64,000 nt of DNA from an uncultured Pirellulaceae bacterium (GTDB lineage: Bacteria; Planctomycetota; Planctomycetia; Pirellulales; Pirellulaceae), in NCBI GenBank assembly GCA_937929805.1, contig CALFUT010000022.1, forward strand, positions 22,571-86,570, in the 5' to 3' direction. The position numbers were made by a program, and so were the translations under genes. Of this stretch, positions 19,801-27,208 are shown piece by piece; position 1 is the first letter of the stretch, and each line of letters opens with the position of its first letter. The notes beneath the pieces were generated by a model that was given only the letters and a program-made list of their open reading frames with translations, was not told the origin of the DNA and did not search any database.

Positions 19801-20425
19801 GCAAGCCGACCTTATTCGCCACTTCAACCGCACCTTGCAGCTGCTGGCGCTGGATCTCAAGGCCGTTGTTCATGATTTCGACGAAGTAACGGTCGCCAAA
19901 GAGATTGCTGAACCAACCGGCAACCTCGGCCGCTTTATCAAGATGCTCTTCCGCTCCGTTGCCGCCGCCCTTAAGAATCGCCCGGCTGAACTCACTGCTA
20001 ACGCAACCGCTCAAACAGACAATGCCTTCGTTGTGAGCCTCAAGCAACTCCTTGTCGATGCGCGGCTTGAAGTAAAAACCTTCCAACGCGGCCGCCGATG
20101 CCATCTTGATCAGGTTCTTAAAACCCGTCGCGTTCTGGCACAGCAACGTCAGGTGGTACGACGAATCGCTGCGCCCTGTCCCCTTGGTCGTCCGGCTGCC
20201 CGGCGCGATGTAGGCTTCGTAACCAATGATCGGATTGATGCCAACCGCTTTGCAAGTGTTGTAGAACTCAAGGGCACCGTGCAGATTACCGTGATCCGTC
20301 AACGCCAGCGCGTTCATGCCATGATCGGCTGCCCGCTGGACCAGTTTCTTGATCGAGCCAGCTCCATCAAGCAGGCTGTAATGGCTGTGGCAATGGAGGT
20401 GAACAAACGGCTGTTCGTTGGACAT
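16853..20425 (-). CDS. dnaE: DNA polymerase III alpha subunit
   Basis: Replicative polymerase of the bacterial C family. The 1190-residue protein starts with the PHP domain (FVHLHCHSHYSLLDGAG). The palm domain has the catalytic Asp pair in APDIDIDFCKERR and the third catalytic Asp in GLLKMDFLGLKTL. The little-finger/HhH region (AGYGFNKSHSTAYALVAWQ) and an OB-fold near the C-terminus (VSMGGMISSIKQSH) follow. I choose the ATG at 20425, which has a GGAG about nine bases upstream and places the PHP motif directly at the N-terminus; an ATG at 20464 would add 13 residues with a weaker ribosome site. The length is normal for DnaE1. Confidence 0.96.
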   Translation of the reverse strand: MSNEQPFVHLHCHSHYSLLDGAGSIKKLVQRAADHGMNALALTDHGNLHGALEFYNTCKAVGINPIIGYEAYIAPGSRTTKGTGRSDSSYHLTLLCQNATGFKNLIKMASAAALEGFYFKPRIDKELLEAHNEGIVCLSGCVSSEFSRAILKGGGNGAEEHLDKAAEVAGWFSNLFGDRYFVEIMNNGLEIQRQQLQGAVEVANKVGLPLVATSDCHYVDRDDATAQDVMLCINTGRFRTDASRMKMEGDEFYLRPPSEMYRNFVGLEDACARSQQIADSVDIELELGKRFFPVYELPKEVTPEDRLRELCEEGLRDRYKKNPEMCKDGVLSEPVMARLNRELGVINKLGFANYFLICWDFVMEARRLDVPATARGSGVGAIVCYALYLSHVCPLKYGLLFERFLDENRLEAPDIDIDFCKERRADIMKYVKKKYGEESVAQIGTFGTMKARAAIKDVGRALGIPLARVNQITGMVPDQLGITLEEAIEASEELRGVYEGDPEITELLDFAKKLEGLARNIGTHAAAVVIGDGPLTDYVPLGRVPGKEDVITQWSMNDVEAAGLLKMDFLGLKTLTVLSNAINLIEQTTGERIDILDFPLEDEATFKLLQSGETKGVFQLESGGIRDLLSKMKPDHFSDIIATAALYRPGPLEGGMVQQYIDVKHKRREPEYLNDVMKEILEETNGVMVYQEQVMQILNRVGNIELASSYTCIKAISKKKEKLIAANYENYMEGAQSNGVSKKEAQDLWDMILKFAGYGFNKSHSTAYALVAWQTAYLKAHYPVEFMAALLTGDIPGRNFTSKDSLVEHMEDCDRMEIEVVAPSINTSGVGFTVDDGRAFFALSAIKGCGTSAAEAIVNSREENGPYKDLFDFCERIESSQCNRSSIESLIKAGAMDCFGAKRSQLSSIVDRALQAGASAQKDKKSGQMGLFGGDDDVDESGEPVAVVLPEMDEWEERELLAFEKEVLGYYLTSHPLAAYEEKLNRYCSHQTTGLEGTKDRDRVSMGGMISSIKQSHVKNPRDPNSPTKYAMFDLEDVGGAIRCICWPNDFVNVGQFITADAVVVLQGRLDYRGGDEANMIVDKVIPIDQLDQNLTHGIKIMIDQNIHGEDGLKTAYEIIRGYPGRRELKIEVILEDGMRVELASNRQVDITEQLTSRLTELLGKTSVEMLIDRKSLSAKAPEKKSWARS

Positions 20426-20742
20426 CAAGCGGCTCCGGCTGAGGCTGTCGGCTTCTCGTTGCATGGTGAGCCGCGATTTTAAGGGATCGCAAACCGGCTG
20501 GCTATCGCCCGAAAAAGCGCCGGGTCGTAACGGCTGTGCGGGCTATGACGAGCGGTTTTGCCGAAACTTCAAGGCGCCGCAATCAGCATCACAAGTCGCC
20601 AGAAAACGATCTTTCGAAGCTATTTGCAACCTATACTTCCAGACATGCCCGCCCTTTAAATTTGGGTCGCCAGTGCCAGAGCCCTGCTCGGACGTGGCGA
20701 ACCACCCAGATCAACGACCCTTATTTGCAGCAGCGATTCACC

Positions 20743-21669
20743 ATGGCCAGACGACGAACCAAAAACCGCTCTCGAAAAATCGCGGAAGCGGCAGATGTGA
20801 AAAAGGATTCGAATCAAGAAAACCAATCCAGCGAATCCGCACCAAACGAATCAGCGCCGATTGAAGCACCATCCTGCGATCAAAAGAAAACGAAAAGTAA
20901 CGCAATCGCTGCTTCCAAAGATCAAGCTCATGCCGATCGAGTCGCCAAGACGTTGGCCAATGTCGAGCGATTGCTAAGCCAAGCGAATGAAAACGTTCCG
21001 ACGGATGTTTCTGATTGGCTGGAAGCATCTCTACAGAAAACCCATAACAGACTTTCCGATCAGCTGGAAAATTTCGCACATAGCTTTGAAAAACGATTCG
21101 ACGAACTGCAGCGAACAATATCAGAAAGTCTCGACAGCAAGCGGATCGCGCAAATCAACAACCAAGGTGCTGAGCCAACCAAGGGTGCCTCAAAGGCGGA
21201 CGCGTCCGATGAACCGGAGAGCGAATGGGAAAGTCGCAAGCGTAAAATGTACGCAGAGTATGGTGAAGAGTTACCGGCCACCATGAAGAAGTCGAAAGAG
21301 AATACGGTTGATCCTAGCGATGTCGACACCGCGAACGGAGACAGTTGCGAAGGAGATGAATTGGCGTCTTTGCAGGAGTCATTGCACGATTCGATCGAGT
21401 CGCTGGATGAAGTTCAAGCGGAAGAAATTGAAGAGTTGCGATCACAGCTGACCGAAAAACTGCGTGAGGCGGAGGTCGAACTATCGATCAACCGCGCCAA
21501 ACTGGATCAGCGCAAAGCAGAGCTTGAGCGTCGACAGACGGAGCTCGACCGCCGCGAGAAATCGCTCAACAGCAAATACGCCAACGTCAACGGCGCACCG
21601 CAGAAGATGGGCGTCTTAGATCGACTGACTCGTCATCTTGGCGTACGAAAACAAGCCGATTCGCTGTAG
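20743..21669 (+). CDS. Unrecognised coiled-coil protein with duplicated 3' end
   Basis: I do not recognise this 308-residue protein. It begins with a very basic stretch (MARRRTKNRSRK), then a Ser/Glu/Lys-rich low-complexity region. There is a coiled coil near 80-130, and a long coiled coil near 225-290 rich in Glu, Arg and Leu (AEVELSINRAKLDQRKAELE). It ends in MGVLDRLTRHLGVRK. The frame is open back to a GTG at 20536, but the ATG at 20743 looks more protein-like. The last 74 bp, including most of the stop codon, are repeated at 22431-22504. Composition suggests a cytosolic structural or nucleic-acid-associated role; this is a guess. Confidence 0.75.
   Translation: MARRRTKNRSRKIAEAADVKKDSNQENQSSESAPNESAPIEAPSCDQKKTKSNAIAASKDQAHADRVAKTLANVERLLSQANENVPTDVSDWLEASLQKTHNRLSDQLENFAHSFEKRFDELQRTISESLDSKRIAQINNQGAEPTKGASKADASDEPESEWESRKRKMYAEYGEELPATMKKSKENTVDPSDVDTANGDSCEGDELASLQESLHDSIESLDEVQAEEIEELRSQLTEKLREAEVELSINRAKLDQRKAELERRQTELDRREKSLNSKYANVNGAPQKMGVLDRLTRHLGVRKQADSL
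21595..21668. repeat. 74-bp direct repeat, copy 1 (3' end of the coiled-coil gene)
   Basis: Matches 22431-22504 at 73 of 74 positions; the only difference is CTGACT here versus CTAACT in copy 2. Copy 1 encodes the last 24 residues of the coiled-coil protein and leads into its TAG stop. The 762 bp between the copies hold two small membrane-protein genes. Confidence 0.95.
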
Positions 21670-21676
21670 GTTCGCA

Positions 21677-21904
21677 GTGCCACAGCCACCAAGCAAAACG
21701 AATCAACCGTTCGATGGCAACGATGTCCCTTGGTGGCATTGGGCTATTCTGGTCGCGTTTGTTGTTTGCCCATTCCCATACGCTTACTGGCGATACGGCA
21801 GCGCATGGTGGGGTTTCGCAATCATTTTCGTAGAAGTTAGCATCGGCCTGATCCATCTCTGGTTTGACAGTTACGCCCGCTGGTTTTTTGACGACAATCC
21901 TTAG
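21677..21904 (+). CDS. Small two-helix membrane protein in the duplicated-end cassette
   Basis: Unrecognised. From the GTG at 21677 it encodes 75 residues; a TTG at 21638 would overlap the preceding gene. Two hydrophobic, Trp-rich segments are clear (WWHWAILVAFVVCPFPYAYW and WWGFAIIFVEVSIGLIHLW), so it is probably an inner-membrane hairpin protein ending WFFDDNP. It lies just after the first 74-bp repeat copy, inside the cassette-like insert. Confidence 0.6.
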   Translation: MPQPPSKTNQPFDGNDVPWWHWAILVAFVVCPFPYAYWRYGSAWWGFAIIFVEVSIGLIHLWFDSYARWFFDDNP

Positions 21905-22042
21905 TTGACGACCCTATTAACGCTCCGATCAACTGGTGATCGATGAACCTCCAACATGCGAACAACAAAAGCTTCTCTGCAATACTAAACCAGCCCCCGA
22001 CTCGTTTACTCGCACGTTTCCGCACTTTGAAATGAAGATAGC

Positions 22043-22411
22043 ATGAACAAACAGTGGATTGCGCCAGTTGTAATTTTTCTTTGGGGTGTTGTGTTCGTTG
22101 CGATTTCAGACACTTACAGCCAGCATTGCGGAGAAATAGGTGGCAGTGCTTTCTACGGGTACTGTTCTGACAAAAAATGCGTCGTCCGAAAAAGCCCACA
22201 CCCTAGTGCCACGAGGACAGTTGTTAAAAGAAAAGACTGGGAATGGAACTACCGGCTTGCTATCGCACAGCGCAGTTTCTTTTTCGTGAGCGCGTTTCTC
22301 GGAGTGATTCTTTCCGTTTGGTTCTTTATTGCAACTGACCTCATACAGTCCAGAAAACTCGGGGCAGAAAAGGGTGTCAACCGATTTTCGAGAATAGGCG
22401 GTTTAGAATAA
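22043..22411 (+). CDS. Small membrane protein with Cys-bearing loop
   Basis: Unrecognised 122-residue protein with a helix at about 5-23 (WIAPVVIFLWGVVFVAIS) and a second at about 80-102 (FFFVSAFLGVILSVWFF). The intervening loop, about 55 residues and probably periplasmic, holds three Cys (HCGEIGG and CSDKKCV) that could form disulfides. It is the second gene of the insert flanked by the 74-bp repeats and ends 20 bp before copy 2. Confidence 0.65.
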   Translation: MNKQWIAPVVIFLWGVVFVAISDTYSQHCGEIGGSAFYGYCSDKKCVVRKSPHPSATRTVVKRKDWEWNYRLAIAQRSFFFVSAFLGVILSVWFFIATDLIQSRKLGAEKGVNRFSRIGGLE

Positions 22412-22430
22412 CTCATTTTTTGAGGATAGA

Positions 22431-22504
22431 GCACCGCAGAAGATGGGCGTCTTAGATCGACTAACTCGTCATCTTGGCGTACGAAAACAAGCCGATTCGC
22501 TGTA
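22431..22504. repeat. 74-bp direct repeat, copy 2 (orphan gene end)
   Basis: Repeats 21595-21668 with one mismatch and ends in an intact TAA in the original reading frame (TCGCTGTAA), although no gene body precedes it. This is what would remain if a segment had inserted at the 3' end of the gene and brought its own replacement end. Confidence 0.93.
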
Positions 22505-22535
22505 AAACGCGGCTAACTGATCGTGGCTTTCACGG

Positions 22536-23225
22536 TCACGACAATTCGAATCGATAACCAACGTCGCGAATGGTTCGAATGAACTGCGGTCGGCTGGGCT
22601 CGGGCTCGATCTTACCGCGGAGTGTCGCGACACATCGATCAACGCTGCGCCCACTGACGATCATCGATCGCCCCCAGACCTCGTTCATGATCTCGCTGCG
22701 AGTCAGTGCTCGATTGGCGCGGGCGATGAAGAAATCGAGCAAACGGTACTCTTTTGTGGTCAGCGGAACCTCCGCGCCGTTTCGCGTCAGCACATGAGCC
22801 ACTCGATCGAGAACCAGATCTCCTAACTCGACTCGATCGCAGGGCTGTTCAGTGCGTTGCCGCAGCAGGCGATGAACTCTTGCCTTCAGTTCACGGATTC
22901 CAAACGGCTTGGTCACGTAGTCATCGGCCCCCAATTCCAGCCCGCGCACGATTTCTTCTTCCTGCCCCTTGGCAGTGAGCATAATGATCGGCAGGTCCAG
23001 TTTTGCGCCTCGGACTCGCTGGCACAAATCGTACCCGTTGAGCAAAGGCAGCATCACGTCAAGCAAAACGACATCCGGCGGGTCATCGAGAACTTTCGTC
23101 AGGCCGTCACGACCATCGGTTGCGGTGGCAACAGCAAACCCCTCGTCCCGAAAGTTGTCGCTCAGCCCTCGCAACAAGGTTGCATCGTCCTCAATAATCA
23201 GAATACGTTTGGGTTCGTCGTTCAT
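22536..23225 (-). CDS. OmpR/PhoB-type response regulator
   Basis: DNA-binding response regulator of 229 residues. The receiver domain has acidic residues in IIEDD, the phospho-accepting Asp56 in VVLLDVMLP, Thr84 and Lys106 in TKPF. The C-terminal winged-helix domain includes EVPLTTKEYRLLDFFI and ends with FIRTIRDVGYRFEL, the usual wing. Its ATG overlaps the stop of the sensor kinase gene (ATGA), so the two are translationally coupled. The target genes are unknown. Confidence 0.94.
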   Translation of the reverse strand: MNDEPKRILIIEDDATLLRGLSDNFRDEGFAVATATDGRDGLTKVLDDPPDVVLLDVMLPLLNGYDLCQRVRGAKLDLPIIMLTAKGQEEEIVRGLELGADDYVTKPFGIRELKARVHRLLRQRTEQPCDRVELGDLVLDRVAHVLTRNGAEVPLTTKEYRLLDFFIARANRALTRSEIMNEVWGRSMIVSGRSVDRCVATLRGKIEPEPSRPQFIRTIRDVGYRFELS

Positions 23226-25135
23226 TTTGACCTCGGCAATCGGATCGTAAACGTGCTACCGACATCCGGCTTACTTTTGACCGAAACGGTTCCGCCATGT
23301 GCTTCGATGATTGAACGAACAATACTCAAACCCAGCCCACATCCACCATGAGTCCGCGCGACCCGTTGATCGACTTGATAGAAGCGTTCAAAGACTCGGT
23401 TGAGCTCGCGAGGCGCCAAACCAATGCCGTCGTCGCAAACGGATATTTCCACCCATCCATTTTTGACACCGACCGACAGGTTTATCTTTTTTTCGTCGCC
23501 TCCGTACTTCCACGCATTTTCCAACAAGTTCACGATCGCCGTGACCATGGAGTCCGAGTCGCACGAGACGTTGGCAACTTCTTGGACATCGACGCTCAAG
23601 CATTTGCTTGCTTCGGGGCAGTGGTCACGGAAGACGCCGACCGCTTTTTCGATCAATGTGCCCACATCAACAACCGAAACATCGTATGACTTTCGCCCTT
23701 GTTCCATGCGTGAGAAAGTCAAAAAGTTGTCGATCAATCGACTCAAGCGAGTGTTTTCGGCAGAGATCAACTGCAGGTACTCTGTCGTTTGCTGAGCCCT
23801 TGCCACGCGGGCTTCCTGATCGTCATTTTCCAACAGCGTATCGACCAGCAAACGAATGGAAGCCAGCGGGGTTTTCAACTCGTGCGACACCGTCGCAACC
23901 AGATCGTTTTTCAGCTGAGCGACTTTCATTCGACGACGCAACGCCGCAAGCAGAAGCCACGCCAGTACACAGGTTGCTGCCACGGTCAACGCGGCGATCC
24001 AAACGTAAACCGCGTTCTGTTGCTTTGAAGACTCGCTGAATGGGTTTCCGTCAGTCACTCGCAAACCCAACTGCCAGTCGCCAATCTTGGGTCCAAGCGA
24101 AACATCTACCAAATGGTTCATTGCTTCGCCCGGTGCCGCAGCCGAGAATGCCACTCCCTCTGGCAACGGCAACTCTTCACACAGATTCAGCAGAGTCTTT
24201 CGAACCGTTTCGGTACGATACAAAGCTGCGAGTTTGCTTTCTTTTGAGTAGTTCTGCCAAACATCGGCAAGCGAGGTTTTCCGAAGCCCAGCAGGTAGCT
24301 TGATCGTTCCATCTTTCAATTGCTCAACAAACTTGATCGCCAACGACTCGGCATCGTAGGTCGGGAACTTACTGAAATCATCCGTCAACTTTTGATACTG
24401 CTTAGTTAAAAAACGACGCTCATGAGAACGCAGCGGAAACTTCTCATAGTCAACGAGCCGCCGTTTAAGTTGACTCGCAGCGACTTTCCATGTGGGCGTC
24501 CAGTTGTCTGCGACCTCGAGCAATCGCAAGTATGCCGCACACCGATGCGATTCTCCTGCTCCCACCACACGAAAATGAGACACGCTTTGCAGAGTCTCAA
24601 TCACCGCTCCTTTACGCTCACCCGCCTTGTCTAAGCATCTGGCCTTTGCAAGGACCGCCGCCAGCGTATGGGTGGGTAATTCGTAGCCTTCGATCACTTG
24701 ATCGTAAGCCGTTGCCGCTTTGAGATAGTCGCCTTCAACGAACTCCAGATGGCTGGCCGCTTGCCATTGTGAATCGTCTTTTGATTCAACACGTTCAATC
24801 GAGCGATCGATCTCCGGATAAAGAACTCCACCCCACTGGTCACAAAGAATCACACTATCAACGGACGTGTTGGCGGCAACGATCTTGGCAAACGACGAAG
24901 CCAATCGCTGATCGTCGATTCGACCGGACATTTTGACAAACTTTCGATCCCAGCCGTCTTTTACTTTTTCAGCAGCCTGTTCAAGTTGCAGTCGATAGGC
25001 TTCAAGCAACCGCTGGTTCGTTGCGGCTCGTTCATTGCGAACCGCCTCGCGCATCATCCACATGACTCCCGCTGACGGAATTAAAACCGTCAACAGCAGG
25101 AGCAAAATGGGCCACGCAAGGCGATCACGTTTCAT
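23222..25135 (-). CDS. Membrane sensor histidine kinase with large sensory domain
   Basis: Partner of the overlapping response regulator. The 637-residue protein has helix 1 at about 8-28 (WPILLLLLTVLIPSAGVMWM) and a ~340-residue, probably periplasmic, region with TPR-like helices. Helix 2 (VWIAALTVAATCVLAWLLLA) follows. HisKA carries His418 in ATVSHELKTPLASIRLL, and the HATPase domain has NLLENAWKY, DDGIGL and THGGCGLGLSIV. The frame is open upstream to 25261 through a repeat, but the ATG at 25135 directly precedes the membrane helix and is the better start. The ligand is unknown. Confidence 0.92.
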   Translation of the reverse strand: MKRDRLAWPILLLLLTVLIPSAGVMWMMREAVRNERAATNQRLLEAYRLQLEQAAEKVKDGWDRKFVKMSGRIDDQRLASSFAKIVAANTSVDSVILCDQWGGVLYPEIDRSIERVESKDDSQWQAASHLEFVEGDYLKAATAYDQVIEGYELPTHTLAAVLAKARCLDKAGERKGAVIETLQSVSHFRVVGAGESHRCAAYLRLLEVADNWTPTWKVAASQLKRRLVDYEKFPLRSHERRFLTKQYQKLTDDFSKFPTYDAESLAIKFVEQLKDGTIKLPAGLRKTSLADVWQNYSKESKLAALYRTETVRKTLLNLCEELPLPEGVAFSAAAPGEAMNHLVDVSLGPKIGDWQLGLRVTDGNPFSESSKQQNAVYVWIAALTVAATCVLAWLLLAALRRRMKVAQLKNDLVATVSHELKTPLASIRLLVDTLLENDDQEARVARAQQTTEYLQLISAENTRLSRLIDNFLTFSRMEQGRKSYDVSVVDVGTLIEKAVGVFRDHCPEASKCLSVDVQEVANVSCDSDSMVTAIVNLLENAWKYGGDEKKINLSVGVKNGWVEISVCDDGIGLAPRELNRVFERFYQVDQRVARTHGGCGLGLSIVRSIIEAHGGTVSVKSKPDVGSTFTIRLPRSK

Positions 25136-25177
25136 GGTTTTAGAACTCAAGAATTGTTTTGCGGCATTTGGCTGGAA

Positions 25178-25248
25178 GGGCGAGGCTCCGTCCGAGCTTT
25201 GCGGCTGAGCAAGCGTTCGCTTAACGCGGCTCGGGCGGAGCCTCGCCC
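25178..25248. repeat. Inverted pair of the dispersed GGCGAGGCTCCGTCCGAGC repeat
   Basis: A 20-bp arm at 25178-25197 and its reverse complement at 25229-25248 differ at one position and enclose 31 bp. Both arms carry the motif found in the last unit of the array at 1074-1187. The pair lies between the exported TPR protein gene and the sensor kinase gene, where it could form a hairpin in the message. Confidence 0.88.
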
Positions 25249-25264
25249 TCCCGAGCAACACAAC

Positions 25265-26692
25265 CTACTTCAGCTCCATGCTATCGATCAGCTTCTGAAT
25301 CTCAGGAAACTGCTTGTCTTTCTCATCCGCAGGCATGAGAAATTCCACGTCAAACGCCGTTTTGGGTCCAAACACGATGAATCTTCGTCCGTGCCGGCGA
25401 GCCTTGTCACCATCGAACTCGAAGTCCAGCACCGCGGCTTTGTGATTAGCAACGTTAAGTGTTTTGATGCCTGACTCTCCCGCAGATACGTTCTTGTAAA
25501 ACTTTTTGATCTCGCCAATTTTAGATTTCAACCAAGCCTGAGGTGAATCGAACTGCTTCTCGTCTGCGTCGATCGGCAAATGAACAACTCGCGATCGCAT
25601 CGAGTTATCTGGGTCCAGCAGCCACGTGACATCGTCCGAATCGAAACTGTACCAACCGACGGGTAGCGTCAGCGAGAATTTTTCTCCGTCGGTCGTTGTC
25701 GATGCTGAACCCGCTTTTCGCACCTCAACCAAATTCGCTTCAACGCCGCCTCCTTCAAAACGAACAATCTCTCGTTTGTCACCCGTTGAAATCCAGAACG
25801 TCTGACCGATGCTCAACTCCAGCCTGAAGCACTCGTACTCTCCAGCCGGAACCTTGATGGTTTCAACTTCGGTCACTTTCAATTCGAGTGGAACGAGCGT
25901 TTGAGTTAGCGTTGGGACGACGTTGATTGTTCCCTCATAACCTTTCGCCAAGGGAAGACGGCGGAACACCTGAGCCCCTTGCTCGTTGTCGTACGCTGGA
26001 GGATCAAGCTCCAAAGTCTTCACGTCTTCTTTACCGACCATGGTGATTGCGACCTCGCTACTTGAGAACTCAGCCGACGCCTCACCCAGCAAGTTATGGC
26101 GCCAATGACTTTCAATCGGAGCAAACGAATCGAAATCCACCAGAACACGGCTCTTTCCCCCAGCGTTGTTCAGAGTCACGGTCTGCCAGTTTTGACATTC
26201 CCAGTAGTCCTTTCCATCGACATTCTTCTTGGCGACTCGAAAAACTTGATACCCGGCTGCCATTCCGCCGGGTAACTTCATGTGCATGTGCAGTTCATCA
26301 CCGTCCCCCCACGGGATGGGAAGCAACTGATTGAGCGTTGCCAATTGCTCTGCGGTTCGTTTGACCCAAGCTTTGGAAGCCCGGTGGTTTTCAGCAACTA
26401 ATTGAAATGCCTCGACCGCCATTTTTGTTTTTCCTTGGCGGGCAAGGCAGGCACCGATGCGATACTGAGCCTCCGCCGCCGCATCGATGGCTGGCTCGCT
26501 AGCCGACAACACCTGCTGATAACCATCGATCGCTTTATCGAGATCACCGACGGTTTCTTCAATGTAGATTGCCTTCTCCAACAGCTCGGCTGGAGAATCG
26601 GCGAAAACTGACGAAGTCGACCCGACAGCAAACATGATCGTGCTAACGGCTGTCAGCAATAAACTTCTCGAAACGATACTCTCACATGACAT
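25265..26692 (-). CDS. Exported protein with N-terminal TPR-like repeats
   Basis: I do not recognise the full protein (475 residues). It has a signal peptide (RSLLLTAVSTIMFAVGSTSS, ending near VFA). TPR-like helices follow (DLDKAIDGYQQVLSA and EAQYRIGACLARQGK), then a long mainly beta region with many Asp, Val and Lys. It ends SMELK. The start at 26692 gives MSCESIV; an ATG 51 bases upstream only adds residues before the signal peptide. It is transcribed toward the sensor kinase with 129 bp between, containing the inverted repeat, so it may be co-regulated. Its role is probably in the cell envelope. Confidence 0.72.
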   Translation of the reverse strand: MSCESIVSRSLLLTAVSTIMFAVGSTSSVFADSPAELLEKAIYIEETVGDLDKAIDGYQQVLSASEPAIDAAAEAQYRIGACLARQGKTKMAVEAFQLVAENHRASKAWVKRTAEQLATLNQLLPIPWGDGDELHMHMKLPGGMAAGYQVFRVAKKNVDGKDYWECQNWQTVTLNNAGGKSRVLVDFDSFAPIESHWRHNLLGEASAEFSSSEVAITMVGKEDVKTLELDPPAYDNEQGAQVFRRLPLAKGYEGTINVVPTLTQTLVPLELKVTEVETIKVPAGEYECFRLELSIGQTFWISTGDKREIVRFEGGGVEANLVEVRKAGSASTTTDGEKFSLTLPVGWYSFDSDDVTWLLDPDNSMRSRVVHLPIDADEKQFDSPQAWLKSKIGEIKKFYKNVSAGESGIKTLNVANHKAAVLDFEFDGDKARRHGRRFIVFGPKTAFDVEFLMPADEKDKQFPEIQKLIDSMELK

Positions 26693-26825
26693 GGCTAGAC
26701 TCCTCAGATTCAGGTTGTTGCGACTCAAACGGCTACCGCCCACAAAGTGTCCCGGCTGCCCAACGCGAGGTATCTTCGTCCATGAATGTTACGGCTTTGT
26801 TACCCGTGTGTTTCGAGCACGTCTT

Positions 26826-27107
26826 TTTTAAAATGATTCTTCACAGAATTTAGTTGCAAAGGAATCCCGCCGACCCCATCCGGGGTGGATGAGAATCGTC
26901 GTCTGTCGTCTCGGGGTTTCCACCCCGAGCTATCGACGCTGGCCCCGTCCGGGGCAGGTGCCTCGCCCCGGATGGGGCCGACGCATGTAGCTCAGAGCGG
27001 AAGCCCTGAGAGAAATGTAAGGCGAGACCGGCCACCCCGGATGGGGTCGACGCAATACTTGGAACAGACCCCGCAATGCCACTAAATTCGGTGAAGAACC
27101 TTTAAAA
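26826..27107. mobile_element. MITE-like element with terminal inverted repeats and internal CCCCATCCGGGG copies
   Basis: Left end 26826-26858 and right end 27077-27107 match as imperfect inverted repeats: TTTTAAA, then TTCTTCAC, GAATTTAGT and GCA in order, with short differences between. Inside are several palindromic segments around CCCCATCCGGGG (26874-26886, 26942-26956, 26966-26978 and 27033-27046). There is no gene of useful length. I see no clear target duplication. It fills most of the gap upstream of the exported TPR protein gene; the rest of 26693-27208 shows nothing else. Confidence 0.7.
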
Positions 27108-27208
27108 TTGGACCGCACGTTGAAATGCGCACACGAATTCGCGTGAGATCTGATATCTCGGCGAATATTGCCGTTCCTGAAAAGAAATATCAGGCTGAGA
27201 AACAAAGT

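Noticed and set aside
19598..20482. Long forward open frames opposite dnaE
   Set aside because: Shadows of the dnaE reading frame; composition is His/Arg/Gln-rich as expected from antisense.
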